Program-made: the position numbers and the translations under genes
Notes under the pieces: model-generated
Database searches by the model: none
What the model was told of the DNA's origin: nothing
What the model saw: the letters and a program-made list of their open reading frames with translations, nothing else
Assembly (NCBI RefSeq): GCF_000385215.1
Contig: NZ_ARQK01000051.1
Location: 1 to 64,000 of the forward strand
DNA from: Thioalkalivibrio thiocyanoxidans ARh2
Lineage (GTDB): Bacteria > Pseudomonadota > Gammaproteobacteria > Ectothiorhodospirales > Ectothiorhodospiraceae
Length of the DNA: 64,000 nt
Direction: 5' to 3'
Shown: positions 49,707 to 59,486 of the stretch, in pieces
How the letters are laid out: each line of letters starts with the position of its first letter
Numbering within the stretch: the stretch's first letter is position 1

Positions 49707-52186
49707 TGGATACCGCGAACAACAGGCCGCGGCTGGTCCTGATCGGCAACGGCATGGCCGGGATGCGCACGGTCGAGGAGCTTTTGAAGCTCAAGCCGGA
49801 CATGTACGACATCACCGTGTTCGGTGCCGAGCCCTGGGGCAACTACAACCGCATCATGCTCTCGCCGGTGCTGGCCTCGGAGAAGACCGTCGACGAGATC
49901 ATGCTGAACGACGATGCCTGGTATGCCGAGCGCGGCATCACCCTGCACAAGGGCAGGCGCATCGAGCGGATCGACCGCGTGAACCGGCGGGTGATCGCCG
50001 AGGACGGCACCGAGGCGCCCTATGACCGCCTGCTGCTGGCGACCGGCTCCGACCCGGTGATGATCCCGGTGCCGGGGCACGAACTGGAGGGCGTAGCCGC
50101 CTTCCGCGACATCCACGATGTGGACGCGATGCTCGCGGCCAGCCGCGCATACCGGCATGCGGTCGTGATCGGCGGCGGGCTGCTGGGACTGGAGGCCGCC
50201 AACGGCCTGATGCGCCAGGGCATGGAGGTCACCGTGGTGCACCTGATGGATCACCTGATGGAGCGCCAGCTGGATGCCGAGGCCGCCGGGATGCTGCGCG
50301 GCTCGCTGGAGGAGCGCGGCATGCGTTTTCGCATGGCGCACCAGACCGAGGCGATCCTGGGCGAGGACCGCGTCACCGGCGTGCGCTTCACCGACGGCAG
50401 CGAGATCGCAGCCGATCTGGTGGTGATGGCGGTCGGCATCCGCCCGAACACCGCGCTGGCCGAGTCCGCCGGGCTGCACTGCGAGCGCGGCGTGGTGGTG
50501 AACGACACCATGCAGACCTATGACCCGTCGATCTACGCGGTCGGCGAGTGCGTGCAGCACCGCGGCGCCACCTACGGCCTGGTCGCACCCCTGTGGGAGC
50601 AGGCGAAGGTCTGCGCCAACCACCTGGCCGAGTACGGCATCGGGCGCTACGAGGGCTCGATGACCTCCACCAAGCTGAAGGTGACCGGGATCGACCTGTT
50701 CTCCGCCGGCGACTTCACCGGCGACGAGACCACCGAGGACCTGGTGTTCAAGGATGCCGCGCGCGGCGTCTACAAGCGCCTGGTGCTGAAGGACAACCGC
50801 ATCCAGGGGGCGGTGCTGTACGGCGATACCCTGGACGGCTCCTGGTACTTCCAGCTGATGCGGGACGCCACGCCGGTGGCCGACGTCCGCGAGAACCTGC
50901 TGTTCGGCCAGGCGCATGTCGGCGACTCCGGCCACGGCGACGAGGCCTCGCGGGTTGCGGCCATGCCCGACGAGGCCGAGATCTGCGGCTGCAACGGCGT
51001 GTGCAAGGGCGAGATCGTCCAGGCGATCAGCGCGCACAAGCTGTTCACGCTGGAGGACGTGCGCGCCCACACCAAGGCGTCGAACTCCTGTGGCTCCTGC
51101 ACCGGGCTGGTGGAGTCCGTGCTCGCGACCACGCTGGGCGGCGACTACTCCGACGCCCCGGCGAAAAAGCCGGTCTGCGCCTGCACCGACCACAGCCACG
51201 ACGAGGTGCGCGCGGCCATTGCCCGCGACGGGCTGAAGACCATGGACGCGGTGTTCGAGGCCCTCGACTGGAAGACCCCGAACGGCTGCCATGTCTGCCG
51301 TCCGGCCCTCAACTACTACCTGCTGGCGGCCTGGCCGAAGGACTACCAGGACGATGCCCAGTCGCGCTTCATCAACGAGCGCGCCCACGGCAACATCCAG
51401 AAGGACGGGACCTATTCGGTGGTACCGCGCATCTGGGGCGGCGTGACCACCCCGGCCGAGCTGCGCGCGATCGCCGAGGTGGCCGAGCGCTACCGCGTGC
51501 CCACGGTCAAGTTCACCGGCGGCCAGCGCATCGACCTGCTGGGGGTGCAGAAGGCCGACCTGCCGGCGATGTGGCGCGATCTTGGTGCCGCCGGGTTTGT
51601 CTCCGGCCATGCCTACGGCAAGGCCCTGCGCACGGTGAAGACCTGTGTCGGCTCCGAGTGGTGCCGCTTCGGCACCCAGGACTCGACCGGGCTTGGCATC
51701 CAGCTGGAGCGGATGACCTGGGGCTCCTGGACCCCGCACAAGTTCAAGATGGCGGTCTCCGGCTGCCCGCGTAACTGCGCCGAGGCGACGATCAAGGACC
51801 TGGGCGTGGTCTGCGTGGACTCGGGCTACGAGCTGCACGTGGGCGGCAACGGCGGGGTGAAGGTCCGTGCCACCGACTTCCTCTGCAAGGTGGAGACCGA
51901 GGCCGAGGTGCTCGAGTACGCCGGGGCCTTCATGCAGTTCTATCGCGAAGACGCGCGCTACCTGGAGCGCACCGCCCCGTGGATCGAGCGCGTCGGGCTG
52001 ACCCGGGTGAAGGAACGCCTGGTGGACGACGCCGGGAACCGCGCCGCGCTGTACGCCCGCTTCCTGGAGTCGCAGGAGGTGGCGCAGGTGGACCCCTGGG
52101 CCGAGCGGGCCGCCGGGCATGCGGCGCACGAGTTCATCCCGATCACGCCGGTGGACGCAGCCCCGCGCCAGGGGGTGTCGGCATGA
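49706..52186 (+). CDS. nirB: Assimilatory nitrite reductase, large subunit NirB
   Basis: An 826-residue NAD(P)H-dependent enzyme that reduces nitrite to ammonium. Domains in order: FAD/NAD-binding (LVLIGNGMAGMRTVEELL at the N-terminus, VVIGGGLLGLEAANGLM near 155), two BFD-type 2Fe-2S regions (CGCNGVCKGEI; CACTDHSHDEV), a ferredoxin-like half domain, and the siroheme/4Fe-4S domain with TCVGSEWCRFG and SGCPRNCAEATIKD. Siroheme is provided by cysG downstream. NirD overlaps it by 4 bases. Confidence 0.95.
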   Translation: MDTANNRPRLVLIGNGMAGMRTVEELLKLKPDMYDITVFGAEPWGNYNRIMLSPVLASEKTVDEIMLNDDAWYAERGITLHKGRRIERIDRVNRRVIAEDGTEAPYDRLLLATGSDPVMIPVPGHELEGVAAFRDIHDVDAMLAASRAYRHAVVIGGGLLGLEAANGLMRQGMEVTVVHLMDHLMERQLDAEAAGMLRGSLEERGMRFRMAHQTEAILGEDRVTGVRFTDGSEIAADLVVMAVGIRPNTALAESAGLHCERGVVVNDTMQTYDPSIYAVGECVQHRGATYGLVAPLWEQAKVCANHLAEYGIGRYEGSMTSTKLKVTGIDLFSAGDFTGDETTEDLVFKDAARGVYKRLVLKDNRIQGAVLYGDTLDGSWYFQLMRDATPVADVRENLLFGQAHVGDSGHGDEASRVAAMPDEAEICGCNGVCKGEIVQAISAHKLFTLEDVRAHTKASNSCGSCTGLVESVLATTLGGDYSDAPAKKPVCACTDHSHDEVRAAIARDGLKTMDAVFEALDWKTPNGCHVCRPALNYYLLAAWPKDYQDDAQSRFINERAHGNIQKDGTYSVVPRIWGGVTTPAELRAIAEVAERYRVPTVKFTGGQRIDLLGVQKADLPAMWRDLGAAGFVSGHAYGKALRTVKTCVGSEWCRFGTQDSTGLGIQLERMTWGSWTPHKFKMAVSGCPRNCAEATIKDLGVVCVDSGYELHVGGNGGVKVRATDFLCKVETEAEVLEYAGAFMQFYREDARYLERTAPWIERVGLTRVKERLVDDAGNRAALYARFLESQEVAQVDPWAERAAGHAAHEFIPITPVDAAPRQGVSA

Positions 52187-52554
52187 GCTGGCTTGCGATC
52201 TGTCCGCTCGAGGACATCCCGTCGCTGGGTGCGCGCGTGGTGGCGGGCCCGAACGGCGACATCGCTGTGTTCCGCACCGCGGATGACCGCGTCTTTGCCC
52301 TGCGCGACCAGTGCCCGCACAAGGGCGGACCGCTGTCGCAGGGCATCGTCCACGGCGAGCGCGTGACCTGCCCGCTGCACAACTGGGTGATCGACCTGCA
52401 GTCCGGCGAGGCCACCGGGGCGGACAGTGGCTGCACCCATGCCTTCCCGATCCGGGTGACCGACGGTCAGGTATGGCTGGACCTCTCCGGCGCCACGGCC
52501 AACGCCGCGGACGATCCCGCGGCGGTGCCGTCCGCCTGTCGCGAGGCGGGCTGA
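52183..52554 (+). CDS. nirD: Nitrite reductase small subunit NirD (Rieske-type)
   Basis: A 123-residue Rieske-fold protein. Unlike many enterobacterial NirD proteins it keeps the full 2Fe-2S binding pair, CPHKGGPLSQG and CPLHNWVIDL, so it can carry a cluster. It starts inside the nirB stop codon (ATGA) and ends one base before nasA. Confidence 0.93.
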   Translation: MSWLAICPLEDIPSLGARVVAGPNGDIAVFRTADDRVFALRDQCPHKGGPLSQGIVHGERVTCPLHNWVIDLQSGEATGADSGCTHAFPIRVTDGQVWLDLSGATANAADDPAAVPSACREAG

Positions 52555-52555
52555 G

Positions 52556-55246
52556 ATGGCCACGGCCGAGCCGGTGACCCGCACCACCTGCCCCTATTGC
52601 GGGGTGGGCTGCGGCGTGGAGGTGACCGCGACGCCGGGCGGCGAGTTTCCGGTCGCGGTGCGCGGCGACCCCGCCCATCCCGCCAATGCCGGGCGCCTGT
52701 GCTCCAAGGGCGCGGCGCTGGCCGAGACCCTCGACGACGAGGGCCGGCTGCTGCACCCAAAGGTCGGCGGGCGGCGTGTCGACTGGGAGACCGCGCTGGA
52801 TCATGTCGCGGACGGCTTTCGCGAGACCATCGCGGCGCACGGGCCGGATGCGGTCGCCCTGTACGTCTCCGGGCAGATCCTGACCGAGGACTACTATGTG
52901 GCCAACAAGCTGATGAAGGGCTTCGTCGGCTCGGCCAATATCGACACCAACTCCCGGCTCTGCATGTCCACGGCCGTGGCCGCCCATACCCGCGCCTTCG
53001 GCGAGGATGGCGTGCCGGGAAGCTATACCGACCTCGAGCAGGCCGATCTGGTCGTGGTCACGGGCTCCAACATGGCCTGGGCCCACCCGGTTCTGTTCCA
53101 GCGCCTGCAGGCCGCCCGCGCGGCGCGCCCGGAGATGAAGCTGGTGGTGATCGACCCGCGGCGCACGGCCACCGCCCAGGCGGCCGACCTGCACCTGCCG
53201 CTGGCGCCGGGCACGGATGCCTGGCTGTTCAACGGCCTGCTGGACCACCTGCGCCGGGAGGATGCGCTGGACCCCGGCTTCCTGGAGCGCCACGTCGACG
53301 GATTTGCCGATGCCCTGGCGGCCGCGCGGGCCTCCAGCCCGTCGATCGCCGCGACCGCCGAGGCCTGCGAGCTGGAGCCGGAGGCGGTGGCGACGTTCTT
53401 CCGGTGGTTTGCCCGTACCGAACGCACCGTGACGGCCTTCTGCCAGGGCATCAACCAGTCCGACAGCGGCGTGGACAAGGCCGGGACGATCCTCAACGTG
53501 CACCTGGCCACCGGTCGCATCGGGCGCCCGGGCATGGGCCCGTTCTCGCTGACCGGCCAGCCGAACGCGATGGGCGGGCGCGAGGTCGGCGGGTTGGCCA
53601 GCCAGCTGGCCGCCCATATGGGCTTCGACGACGCGGCCCTGGATCGGGTCGGCCGTTTCTGGGGCACACCGAACCTCGCCCGCCAGCCGGGGCTGAAGGC
53701 GCTGGACCTGTTTCGCGCGGTCGAGTCGGGGCAGGTGAAGGCGATCTGGATCATCGGCACCAATCCGCTGTTCAGCCTGCCCGAGGCCGCGCGCTTCGAG
53801 CAGGCCCTGGCCGAATGCCCGCTGGTCGTGGTCTCCGACTGCGTGCGCGAGACCGAGACCATGCGGGTGGCCGATGTGCTGCTGCCAGCGACCACCTGGG
53901 GCGAGAAGGACGGCACGGTGACCAACTCCGAGCGCCGCATCTCGCGCCAGCGCCCGTTCCGCGCGCCCCCGGGCGAGGCCCGGCACGACTGGTGGGCGTT
54001 GGCCCGGGTCGCGCAGCGGCTGGGGTTCGCCGCAGCCTTTCCCTATGCCCGCCCCGCCGAGATCTTCCGCGAACATGCGGCGCTGTCCGCTTTCGAGAAC
54101 GACGGCACGCGCGACTTCGACATCGGCGCGCTGGCCGGGCTGTCCGACGCCGAGTACGACGCCCTGGAGCCGGTGCAGTGGCCGCTGCCGGCGGGGAGCC
54201 GGACGGGCGCCGAGCACCTCTATGCCGATGGCCGTTTCTTTACCGCCAATGGCCGGGCGCGGCTCGCGGCCGTGACCCCGCAGGCCCCGACCGACCCGGT
54301 CGATGCCGACTATCCGCTGCGCCTGAACACCGGCCGCATCCGCGACCAGTGGCACAGCATGACCCGCACCGCACGCACCCCGCGCCTGAGCGCGCATCAG
54401 CCGGAGCCGTTCGTCGAGATCCATCCGGTGGATGCCGGGCTGTTCCGGGTGCAGGCCGGCGACCTCGCCGAGGTGACCAGTCGCCACGGTCGCTTGCTGG
54501 CACGGGTGCAGGTGAGCCGCGAGCAGCGCCCGGGCAGCGTGTTCGTGCCCATGCACTGGAGCCGGCCGATCGCGCGGCTTGCCCGGGTCGATGCGCTGGT
54601 GCCCGCGCATGTCGACCCGGTCTCCGGGCAGCCGGCGTTCAAGCACACGGCCGTGGCCGTGCGCCCGGCGGCGCTGGACTGGCACGGCTTCGTGCTGAGC
54701 CGCGAGCCGATCGCCGCGCCGGAGGCGGACTACGCGGTCACCGCCCGCGGTCCCCGGCACCTGCGCACCGAACTGGCCGGGCGGGGCGCACCGCCCACGA
54801 TGGATGCGTGGCGCGAACGCCTGGACGGGCCGGGTGAATGGCTCGAGTTCGCCGACCCCGCCGGGGGGCGCTACCGCGCCGCTCGGATCCACGAGGGCCG
54901 GCTCGCCTGCATGCTGTTCGCGGGCCCCGACCGGGGCCTGCCCGAGCGCGAGTGGCTGGCCGGCCTGTTCGCGGCCGAGACGATCAGCGATACCGAGCGC
55001 ATGGCGTTGCTGACCGGGCGACCGCCGAACGGCCAGGCCGCGCGCGGGCGCATGGTCTGCGCCTGCTTCGGCGTGGACGAGACGCGCATCCGCACCGCGA
55101 TCCGCGAGCAGGGGCTGGCCAGCTGCGAGGCCGTGGGTGCGGCCCTCGAGGCCGGGACCAACTGTGGCTCCTGCCGACCCGAGATCCAGACCTTGTTGAA
55201 CGAGGAAGCCGAGGCGCCCACGGACCCCGTGGCGCGGGAGGGATAA
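52556..55246 (+). CDS. nasA: Assimilatory nitrate reductase catalytic subunit NasA
   Basis: An 896-residue molybdopterin enzyme. The N-terminal 4Fe-4S motif is TTCPYCGVGCGVEV with a later cysteine in GRLCSKG. The likely molybdenum ligand cysteine is in NSRLCMSTAVAAH. Near the C-terminus is a BFD-like 2Fe-2S domain (MVCACFGVDETRIR ... GTNCGSCRPEI), which occurs in NasA enzymes that accept electrons directly from ferredoxin or a small reductase. No signal peptide: it works in the cytoplasm. It makes nitrite for NirBD. Confidence 0.95.
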   Translation: MATAEPVTRTTCPYCGVGCGVEVTATPGGEFPVAVRGDPAHPANAGRLCSKGAALAETLDDEGRLLHPKVGGRRVDWETALDHVADGFRETIAAHGPDAVALYVSGQILTEDYYVANKLMKGFVGSANIDTNSRLCMSTAVAAHTRAFGEDGVPGSYTDLEQADLVVVTGSNMAWAHPVLFQRLQAARAARPEMKLVVIDPRRTATAQAADLHLPLAPGTDAWLFNGLLDHLRREDALDPGFLERHVDGFADALAAARASSPSIAATAEACELEPEAVATFFRWFARTERTVTAFCQGINQSDSGVDKAGTILNVHLATGRIGRPGMGPFSLTGQPNAMGGREVGGLASQLAAHMGFDDAALDRVGRFWGTPNLARQPGLKALDLFRAVESGQVKAIWIIGTNPLFSLPEAARFEQALAECPLVVVSDCVRETETMRVADVLLPATTWGEKDGTVTNSERRISRQRPFRAPPGEARHDWWALARVAQRLGFAAAFPYARPAEIFREHAALSAFENDGTRDFDIGALAGLSDAEYDALEPVQWPLPAGSRTGAEHLYADGRFFTANGRARLAAVTPQAPTDPVDADYPLRLNTGRIRDQWHSMTRTARTPRLSAHQPEPFVEIHPVDAGLFRVQAGDLAEVTSRHGRLLARVQVSREQRPGSVFVPMHWSRPIARLARVDALVPAHVDPVSGQPAFKHTAVAVRPAALDWHGFVLSREPIAAPEADYAVTARGPRHLRTELAGRGAPPTMDAWRERLDGPGEWLEFADPAGGRYRAARIHEGRLACMLFAGPDRGLPEREWLAGLFAAETISDTERMALLTGRPPNGQAARGRMVCACFGVDETRIRTAIREQGLASCEAVGAALEAGTNCGSCRPEIQTLLNEEAEAPTDPVAREG

Positions 55247-55248
55247 GC

Positions 55249-56715
55249 ATGGAACACCTGCCGATTTATATGCAGTTGCACGGCCGCGAGGCCCTGGTCG
55301 TCGGGGCCGGGCCGGTGGCCACGCGCAAGGCGGCGCTGCTGCTGGAGGCCGGGGCGCGGGTGCGCCTGCGGGCCCCGACGTACAGCGAGGCCGCCGAGCG
55401 CCTGCTGCGCGAGCAACCGGGGTCGATCAGCCGCGATCCGGGTATCTATGACACCGAATGCCTGGATCGTGTGGCGGTCGTGATCGCTGCCACCGACGAT
55501 GCGGCGGTGAACCGCCAGGTTTCGGAGGATTGCGTTGCGCGCTCGATCCCGGTGAACGTGGCCGACCAGCCCGAGCTCTGCAGCTTTATCCTGCCGGCGA
55601 TCGTGGAGCGCGGGCCGCTGACCATCGCGATCGGCTCCGGTGGCCGGGCCCCGGTGCTGGTGCGCCTGCTGCGCGCGAAGATCGAGAGCCTGATCCCGGC
55701 CGGCTATGGCCGGCTGGCCGATCTCGCCGGGCGGCTGCGCGACCGGGTGCGTGCCCGTTTCGAGCACGTGAATGCCCGCCGCGCCTTCTGGGAGCGGGCC
55801 TTTGCCGGGCCGGCCACCGAGCTCGCCCTGGCCGGGCGCATGGACGCGGCCGAGGCGCGCCTGGAACAGGAACTGGCGGATGCCGCAACCAGCACGCCGG
55901 GCGAGGTCTACCTGATCGGCGCCGGGCCGGGCGATCCCGACCTGCTGACCTTTCGCGCGCTGCGCCTGCTGCAGCAGGCGGATGTGGTCGTCTACGACCG
56001 GCTGGTGTCCTCCGAGGTGGTGAACCTGGCGCGGCGCGAGGCCGAACGCTTCTATGTCGGCAAGGAACGCGACCACCACTGCGTGCCGCAGGAGGAGATC
56101 AGCGCACTGCTCTCCCGGCTGGCGCGCGAGGGCAAGCGCGTGGCGCGGCTGAAGGGCGGCGACCCGTTCGTGTTCGGCCGTGGCGGCGAGGAGCTGGACG
56201 TGCTGGCGCGCGACCGCGTGGCCTACCAGGTCGTCCCCGGCATTACCGCGGCCAGCGGCTGCGCGGCCTATGCGGGCATACCGCTGACCCACCGCGACCA
56301 TGCCCAGTCGGTGCGGTTCATCACCGGCCATACCCGCGAAGGGCGGCTGGATGTGGACTGGTCGCAGCTGACCAGTACCCGCGAGACCCTGGTGTTCTAC
56401 ATGGGCCGCAAGGGGGTGGGCGAGATCTGCCGGGGGCTGAAGGGTGCCGGCCGCGCCGGGCAGACTCCGGCGGCGATCATCGAGAACGGCACCACCGCCC
56501 GCCAGCGCGTGGTCAACGGCACGCTGGATACGCTGGCCGCACGTGCCGAGCGTGAGCAGGTGGGTTCGCCCAGTTTGATCGTGATCGGCGAGGTGGCGGC
56601 CTGCCACGCACGTCTGGCCTGGTTCCAGCCGGATTCCGGGACCACGACAGTGTTTCCGCAGCCGATGCCGATGTCGGGGGCAGGGGCGCGGGCCGCGGCA
56701 GCGAGCGCGGCGTGA
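55249..56715 (+). CDS. cysG: Siroheme synthase CysG (fused)
   Basis: A 488-residue trifunctional enzyme. The N-terminal precorrin-2 dehydrogenase/ferrochelatase part (LVVGAGPVATRKAALLLEAGA) is fused to uroporphyrinogen-III methyltransferase (VYLIGAGPGDPDLLTFRALR ... LKGGDPFVFGRGGEE ... VVPGITAASG). It makes siroheme for NirB, which explains its place in the nitrate operon. An Ala-rich tail follows. It overlaps the next gene by four bases. Confidence 0.95.
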   Translation: MEHLPIYMQLHGREALVVGAGPVATRKAALLLEAGARVRLRAPTYSEAAERLLREQPGSISRDPGIYDTECLDRVAVVIAATDDAAVNRQVSEDCVARSIPVNVADQPELCSFILPAIVERGPLTIAIGSGGRAPVLVRLLRAKIESLIPAGYGRLADLAGRLRDRVRARFEHVNARRAFWERAFAGPATELALAGRMDAAEARLEQELADAATSTPGEVYLIGAGPGDPDLLTFRALRLLQQADVVVYDRLVSSEVVNLARREAERFYVGKERDHHCVPQEEISALLSRLAREGKRVARLKGGDPFVFGRGGEELDVLARDRVAYQVVPGITAASGCAAYAGIPLTHRDHAQSVRFITGHTREGRLDVDWSQLTSTRETLVFYMGRKGVGEICRGLKGAGRAGQTPAAIIENGTTARQRVVNGTLDTLAARAEREQVGSPSLIVIGEVAACHARLAWFQPDSGTTTVFPQPMPMSGAGARAAAASAA

Positions 56716-57566
56716 CGGCCGCATCCGTCCTGCCGGAGGTGGCGGCCAGTGGCCTCGCGGGTCGCCGCGTGGCTCTGCCGGAGAGCCGGGCGCTGGAGGT
56801 CTTCGCCGGCCTGCTGGAGCGGCGCGGGGCCGAGGTCTGGCGCTGCCCCCTGATCGCGATCCACGACAGCCCCGACCGTACGGCGATCGAGACCTGGCTG
56901 GACAAGGCCATCGAGGCGCCGTTCGACCGCCTGATCTTCCTGACCGGCGAGGGCTTCACCCGCCTGACCGGCTTTGCCCGGCGTGCCGGACGCGAGGACG
57001 CCTGGCTGGCGGCCGTGGCGCGGACGCCGACCCTGGTGCGCGGCCCCAAGCCCGGGCGGGCGATGAGGCCCTTCGGCGTGCGGCCGGATGCGGTCGCGGC
57101 GGCACCGACGACCGAGGGCATCATCGAGACCCTTTCCGGACAGGATCTGGCCGGGCAGCGTATCGGGGTGCAGCTCTACGGCGCGGAACCCAACCGCCGC
57201 CTGCTCGGGTTCCTGGAGCAGGCGGGTGCCGAGGTCTTTCCGGTCTGGCCCTACCGCTATGCGGATGCCGCCGAGACCGGGCGCGTGACCGGGCTGATCG
57301 AGGCCCTGATCGCGGGGGAGGTGGATGCGATCGCCTTCACCAGCCAGGCCCAGGTCCGGCGCCTGCTGCGTGTCGCCCGTGACTCGGGGCATCAGGATGC
57401 GCTGCTGGCAGCGCTCGGCCGCACCGTCATCGCCGCGATCGGCCCGGTGGTGGCCGACGAGCTGCGCACCCAGGGGGTGCACCCGACGGTGGTCCCCGAT
57501 GGGCAGTACTTCATGAAACCCCTGGTATCGGTGCTGGCTCGCCACTTGGGGACGGCCCGCAACTGA
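56712..57566 (+). CDS. hemD: Uroporphyrinogen-III synthase-like protein
   Basis: A 284-residue protein of the HemD family, starting with GTG inside the end of cysG. LAGRRVALPESRALEVFAGLLERRGAEVWRCP and VDAIAFTSQAQVRRLL ... VIAAIGPVVADELRTQGV mark the two lobes. It provides uroporphyrinogen III, the substrate of CysG. It may be a nitrate-operon copy in addition to a housekeeping hemD elsewhere; this cannot be told from the window. Confidence 0.85.
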   Translation: MTAASVLPEVAASGLAGRRVALPESRALEVFAGLLERRGAEVWRCPLIAIHDSPDRTAIETWLDKAIEAPFDRLIFLTGEGFTRLTGFARRAGREDAWLAAVARTPTLVRGPKPGRAMRPFGVRPDAVAAAPTTEGIIETLSGQDLAGQRIGVQLYGAEPNRRLLGFLEQAGAEVFPVWPYRYADAAETGRVTGLIEALIAGEVDAIAFTSQAQVRRLLRVARDSGHQDALLAALGRTVIAAIGPVVADELRTQGVHPTVVPDGQYFMKPLVSVLARHLGTARN

Positions 57567-57585
57567 CTGGGGACCGACACGGATC

Positions 57586-59394
57586 TCAGCGCCCGTCGTG
57601 GCCGGCGTACATCGCCTCGATGGCCTCGCTGTAGTGCTCGACGATCACCGGGCGCTTGAGCTTCATGGTCGGGGTCAGCATGCCGTTTTCCACGGACCAG
57701 GCCTCGTGCGTTACATGCACATGGCGGATCTTGGCGTAGCCGGGGAAGTCGCGTAGCTGGTACTGGATGCGCTGCAGCAGGGCGCGTTCGGCCTTGCGCG
57801 GCAGCCGGCCCTCGGCCTCGGCGTCGAGGTCGTGGTCTCGGGCGAACGAGGCCCAGGCCTCCGGCTCCGGCACGACCAGCGCGGTCAGGAAGGAGCGATT
57901 GTCGCCGACGATCATCACCTGGTCGAACAGCGCATCCAGCGCGATCGCCATCTCCATGTCGGCCGGCGGGACCTTCTCGCCGTTGGTCAGCACGAGGATG
58001 TCCTTGATGCGACCGGTGATGAAGACATGCCCGCTGTCATCGATACGGGCCTGGTCGCCACTGTGCAGCCAGCCGTCCTCGTCGATGGTCTCGCGGGTGG
58101 CCTCCTCGTTCTTCCAGTAGCCGAGCATCACGCAGGGGCTGCGGGTGAGCAGTTCGTCCATCTCGCCGATCCTGACCTCCACCCCGGGCAGCGGCTTGCC
58201 GATCGAGGCGGGCAGGTTGTTGTCCGGGGTGTTCACCGTGACCACCGGACTGGCCTCGGTCATCCCGTAGCCGTGCAGGACCGGCAGGCCCAGGCCGATA
58301 AAGAACTGGGCGATCGGTGGCGGGAGGGGGGCGCCGCCGCAGACCGCGAAGCGCAGCTCGCCACCCAGGCGGTCCAGCACCTTGCGCGCGACGATGCGCT
58401 CCAGCAGGGGCCAGAGCAGGAAGCCGGGAGACCAGCCGCCCCGGCCCTGCTGGTGCTCGAAGCGCTTCCAGCCGATGTTGACGGTTGCCTTGAACAGGGC
58501 GCGGCCGAGGCCCGATTTCTGCTTCAGGCCGGCCTGGATGCGGCCGTGCACGCGTTCGTAGATGCGCGGTACCGAGATCAGTACCGTCGGGCGTACGGTG
58601 ACCAGGTCCTCCCCCAGCCCCTGGATTGAGCGGGCGAAGGCGACCTCGGCACCGATCAGCATGGGCATGTAGAGCCCGGCGGTGCGCTCCAGCATGTGCG
58701 ACAGCGGCAGGAACGACAGGAACCGGTCGGCGGGGGACAACGGCCCGGTCTGCGAGGAGGCCCAGGCGTTTTCCAGGATGTTGCGGTGCGAGAGGATCAC
58801 GCCCTTGGGGCGCCCGGTGGTGCCGGAGGTATAGACGATCGTGGCCATGGCCTCCGGGTCGAGGTCCGGGTGGTGGCACTCGGTGCCTTCGTGCTGCGCG
58901 AGCCAGTCTTCCAGTTCGATCACACGGTCGTCGTCCGGCTCTGTGTCCTGGCCGCCAATGTTCACGATGCGCCGCAGCGACGGCATGTTCCCGAAGTGCT
59001 CGGACAACCGGCGGCTGTGGGCGCTCTCGCCCAGCAGCAGGATGCGTGCCTGGGTCTGTCCGATGATGTAGGCGATGTTGTCCGGGCGATCGTCGGTGTA
59101 CAGCGGGACCGGGACCAGGCCCAGGCCCATCGCCGCCTGGTCGAACGCGACCCACTCGCGTGAGTTGCCGAGCATCAGCGCCACGCGTTCGCCGGGCTTA
59201 AGGCCTTCCGCGGCCAGTGCGGCCTGCCAGCGATCCACCATTGCGCCCATCTCGCGCCAGGAGGTCTGCTGCCATTCTCCGCTTTGGCTGTCGTACTGGC
59301 GGTAGGCAGGGGCATCCGGCGTCTGCTCGACGCGGACACGGAACAGCGAGGGGAGGGTTGGGGCCTGGTCGGGACGGATCGCGGAGTCGGGCAT
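57586..59394 (-). CDS. Long-chain acyl-CoA synthetase (AMP-forming)
   Basis: A 602-residue ANL-superfamily enzyme. ATP/AMP motifs are YTSGTTGRPKGVILSHRN and HGYGMTEASPVVTVN, with GRIKDILVLTNGEKVPPADME near the C-terminus. It belongs to the FAA1-like group of bacterial long-chain fatty acyl-CoA ligases. The start at 59394 gives the expected N-terminus; longer frames run into the upstream spacer. It converges with the hemD-like gene at a 19-base distance. Confidence 0.9.
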   Translation of the reverse strand: MPDSAIRPDQAPTLPSLFRVRVEQTPDAPAYRQYDSQSGEWQQTSWREMGAMVDRWQAALAAEGLKPGERVALMLGNSREWVAFDQAAMGLGLVPVPLYTDDRPDNIAYIIGQTQARILLLGESAHSRRLSEHFGNMPSLRRIVNIGGQDTEPDDDRVIELEDWLAQHEGTECHHPDLDPEAMATIVYTSGTTGRPKGVILSHRNILENAWASSQTGPLSPADRFLSFLPLSHMLERTAGLYMPMLIGAEVAFARSIQGLGEDLVTVRPTVLISVPRIYERVHGRIQAGLKQKSGLGRALFKATVNIGWKRFEHQQGRGGWSPGFLLWPLLERIVARKVLDRLGGELRFAVCGGAPLPPPIAQFFIGLGLPVLHGYGMTEASPVVTVNTPDNNLPASIGKPLPGVEVRIGEMDELLTRSPCVMLGYWKNEEATRETIDEDGWLHSGDQARIDDSGHVFITGRIKDILVLTNGEKVPPADMEMAIALDALFDQVMIVGDNRSFLTALVVPEPEAWASFARDHDLDAEAEGRLPRKAERALLQRIQYQLRDFPGYAKIRHVHVTHEAWSVENGMLTPTMKLKRPVIVEHYSEAIEAMYAGHDGR

Positions 59395-59486
59395 CGGCGC
59401 GTCTCGCAGCTTGGAGTATGTCCGGGACGTTAGAGGACCCGGTCCTGCGCGGCAACCTGGGGCTTTAGGGAAGCACTTGTGTTTCC

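Noticed and set aside
49640-54892. Very long minus-strand open frame (1750 codons) opposite nirB-nirD-nasA
   Set aside because: It is the mirror of well-supported genes with clear motifs on the plus strand. Its translation is rich in His, Arg, Gly and Gln without any domain pattern, as expected from high-GC coding DNA.
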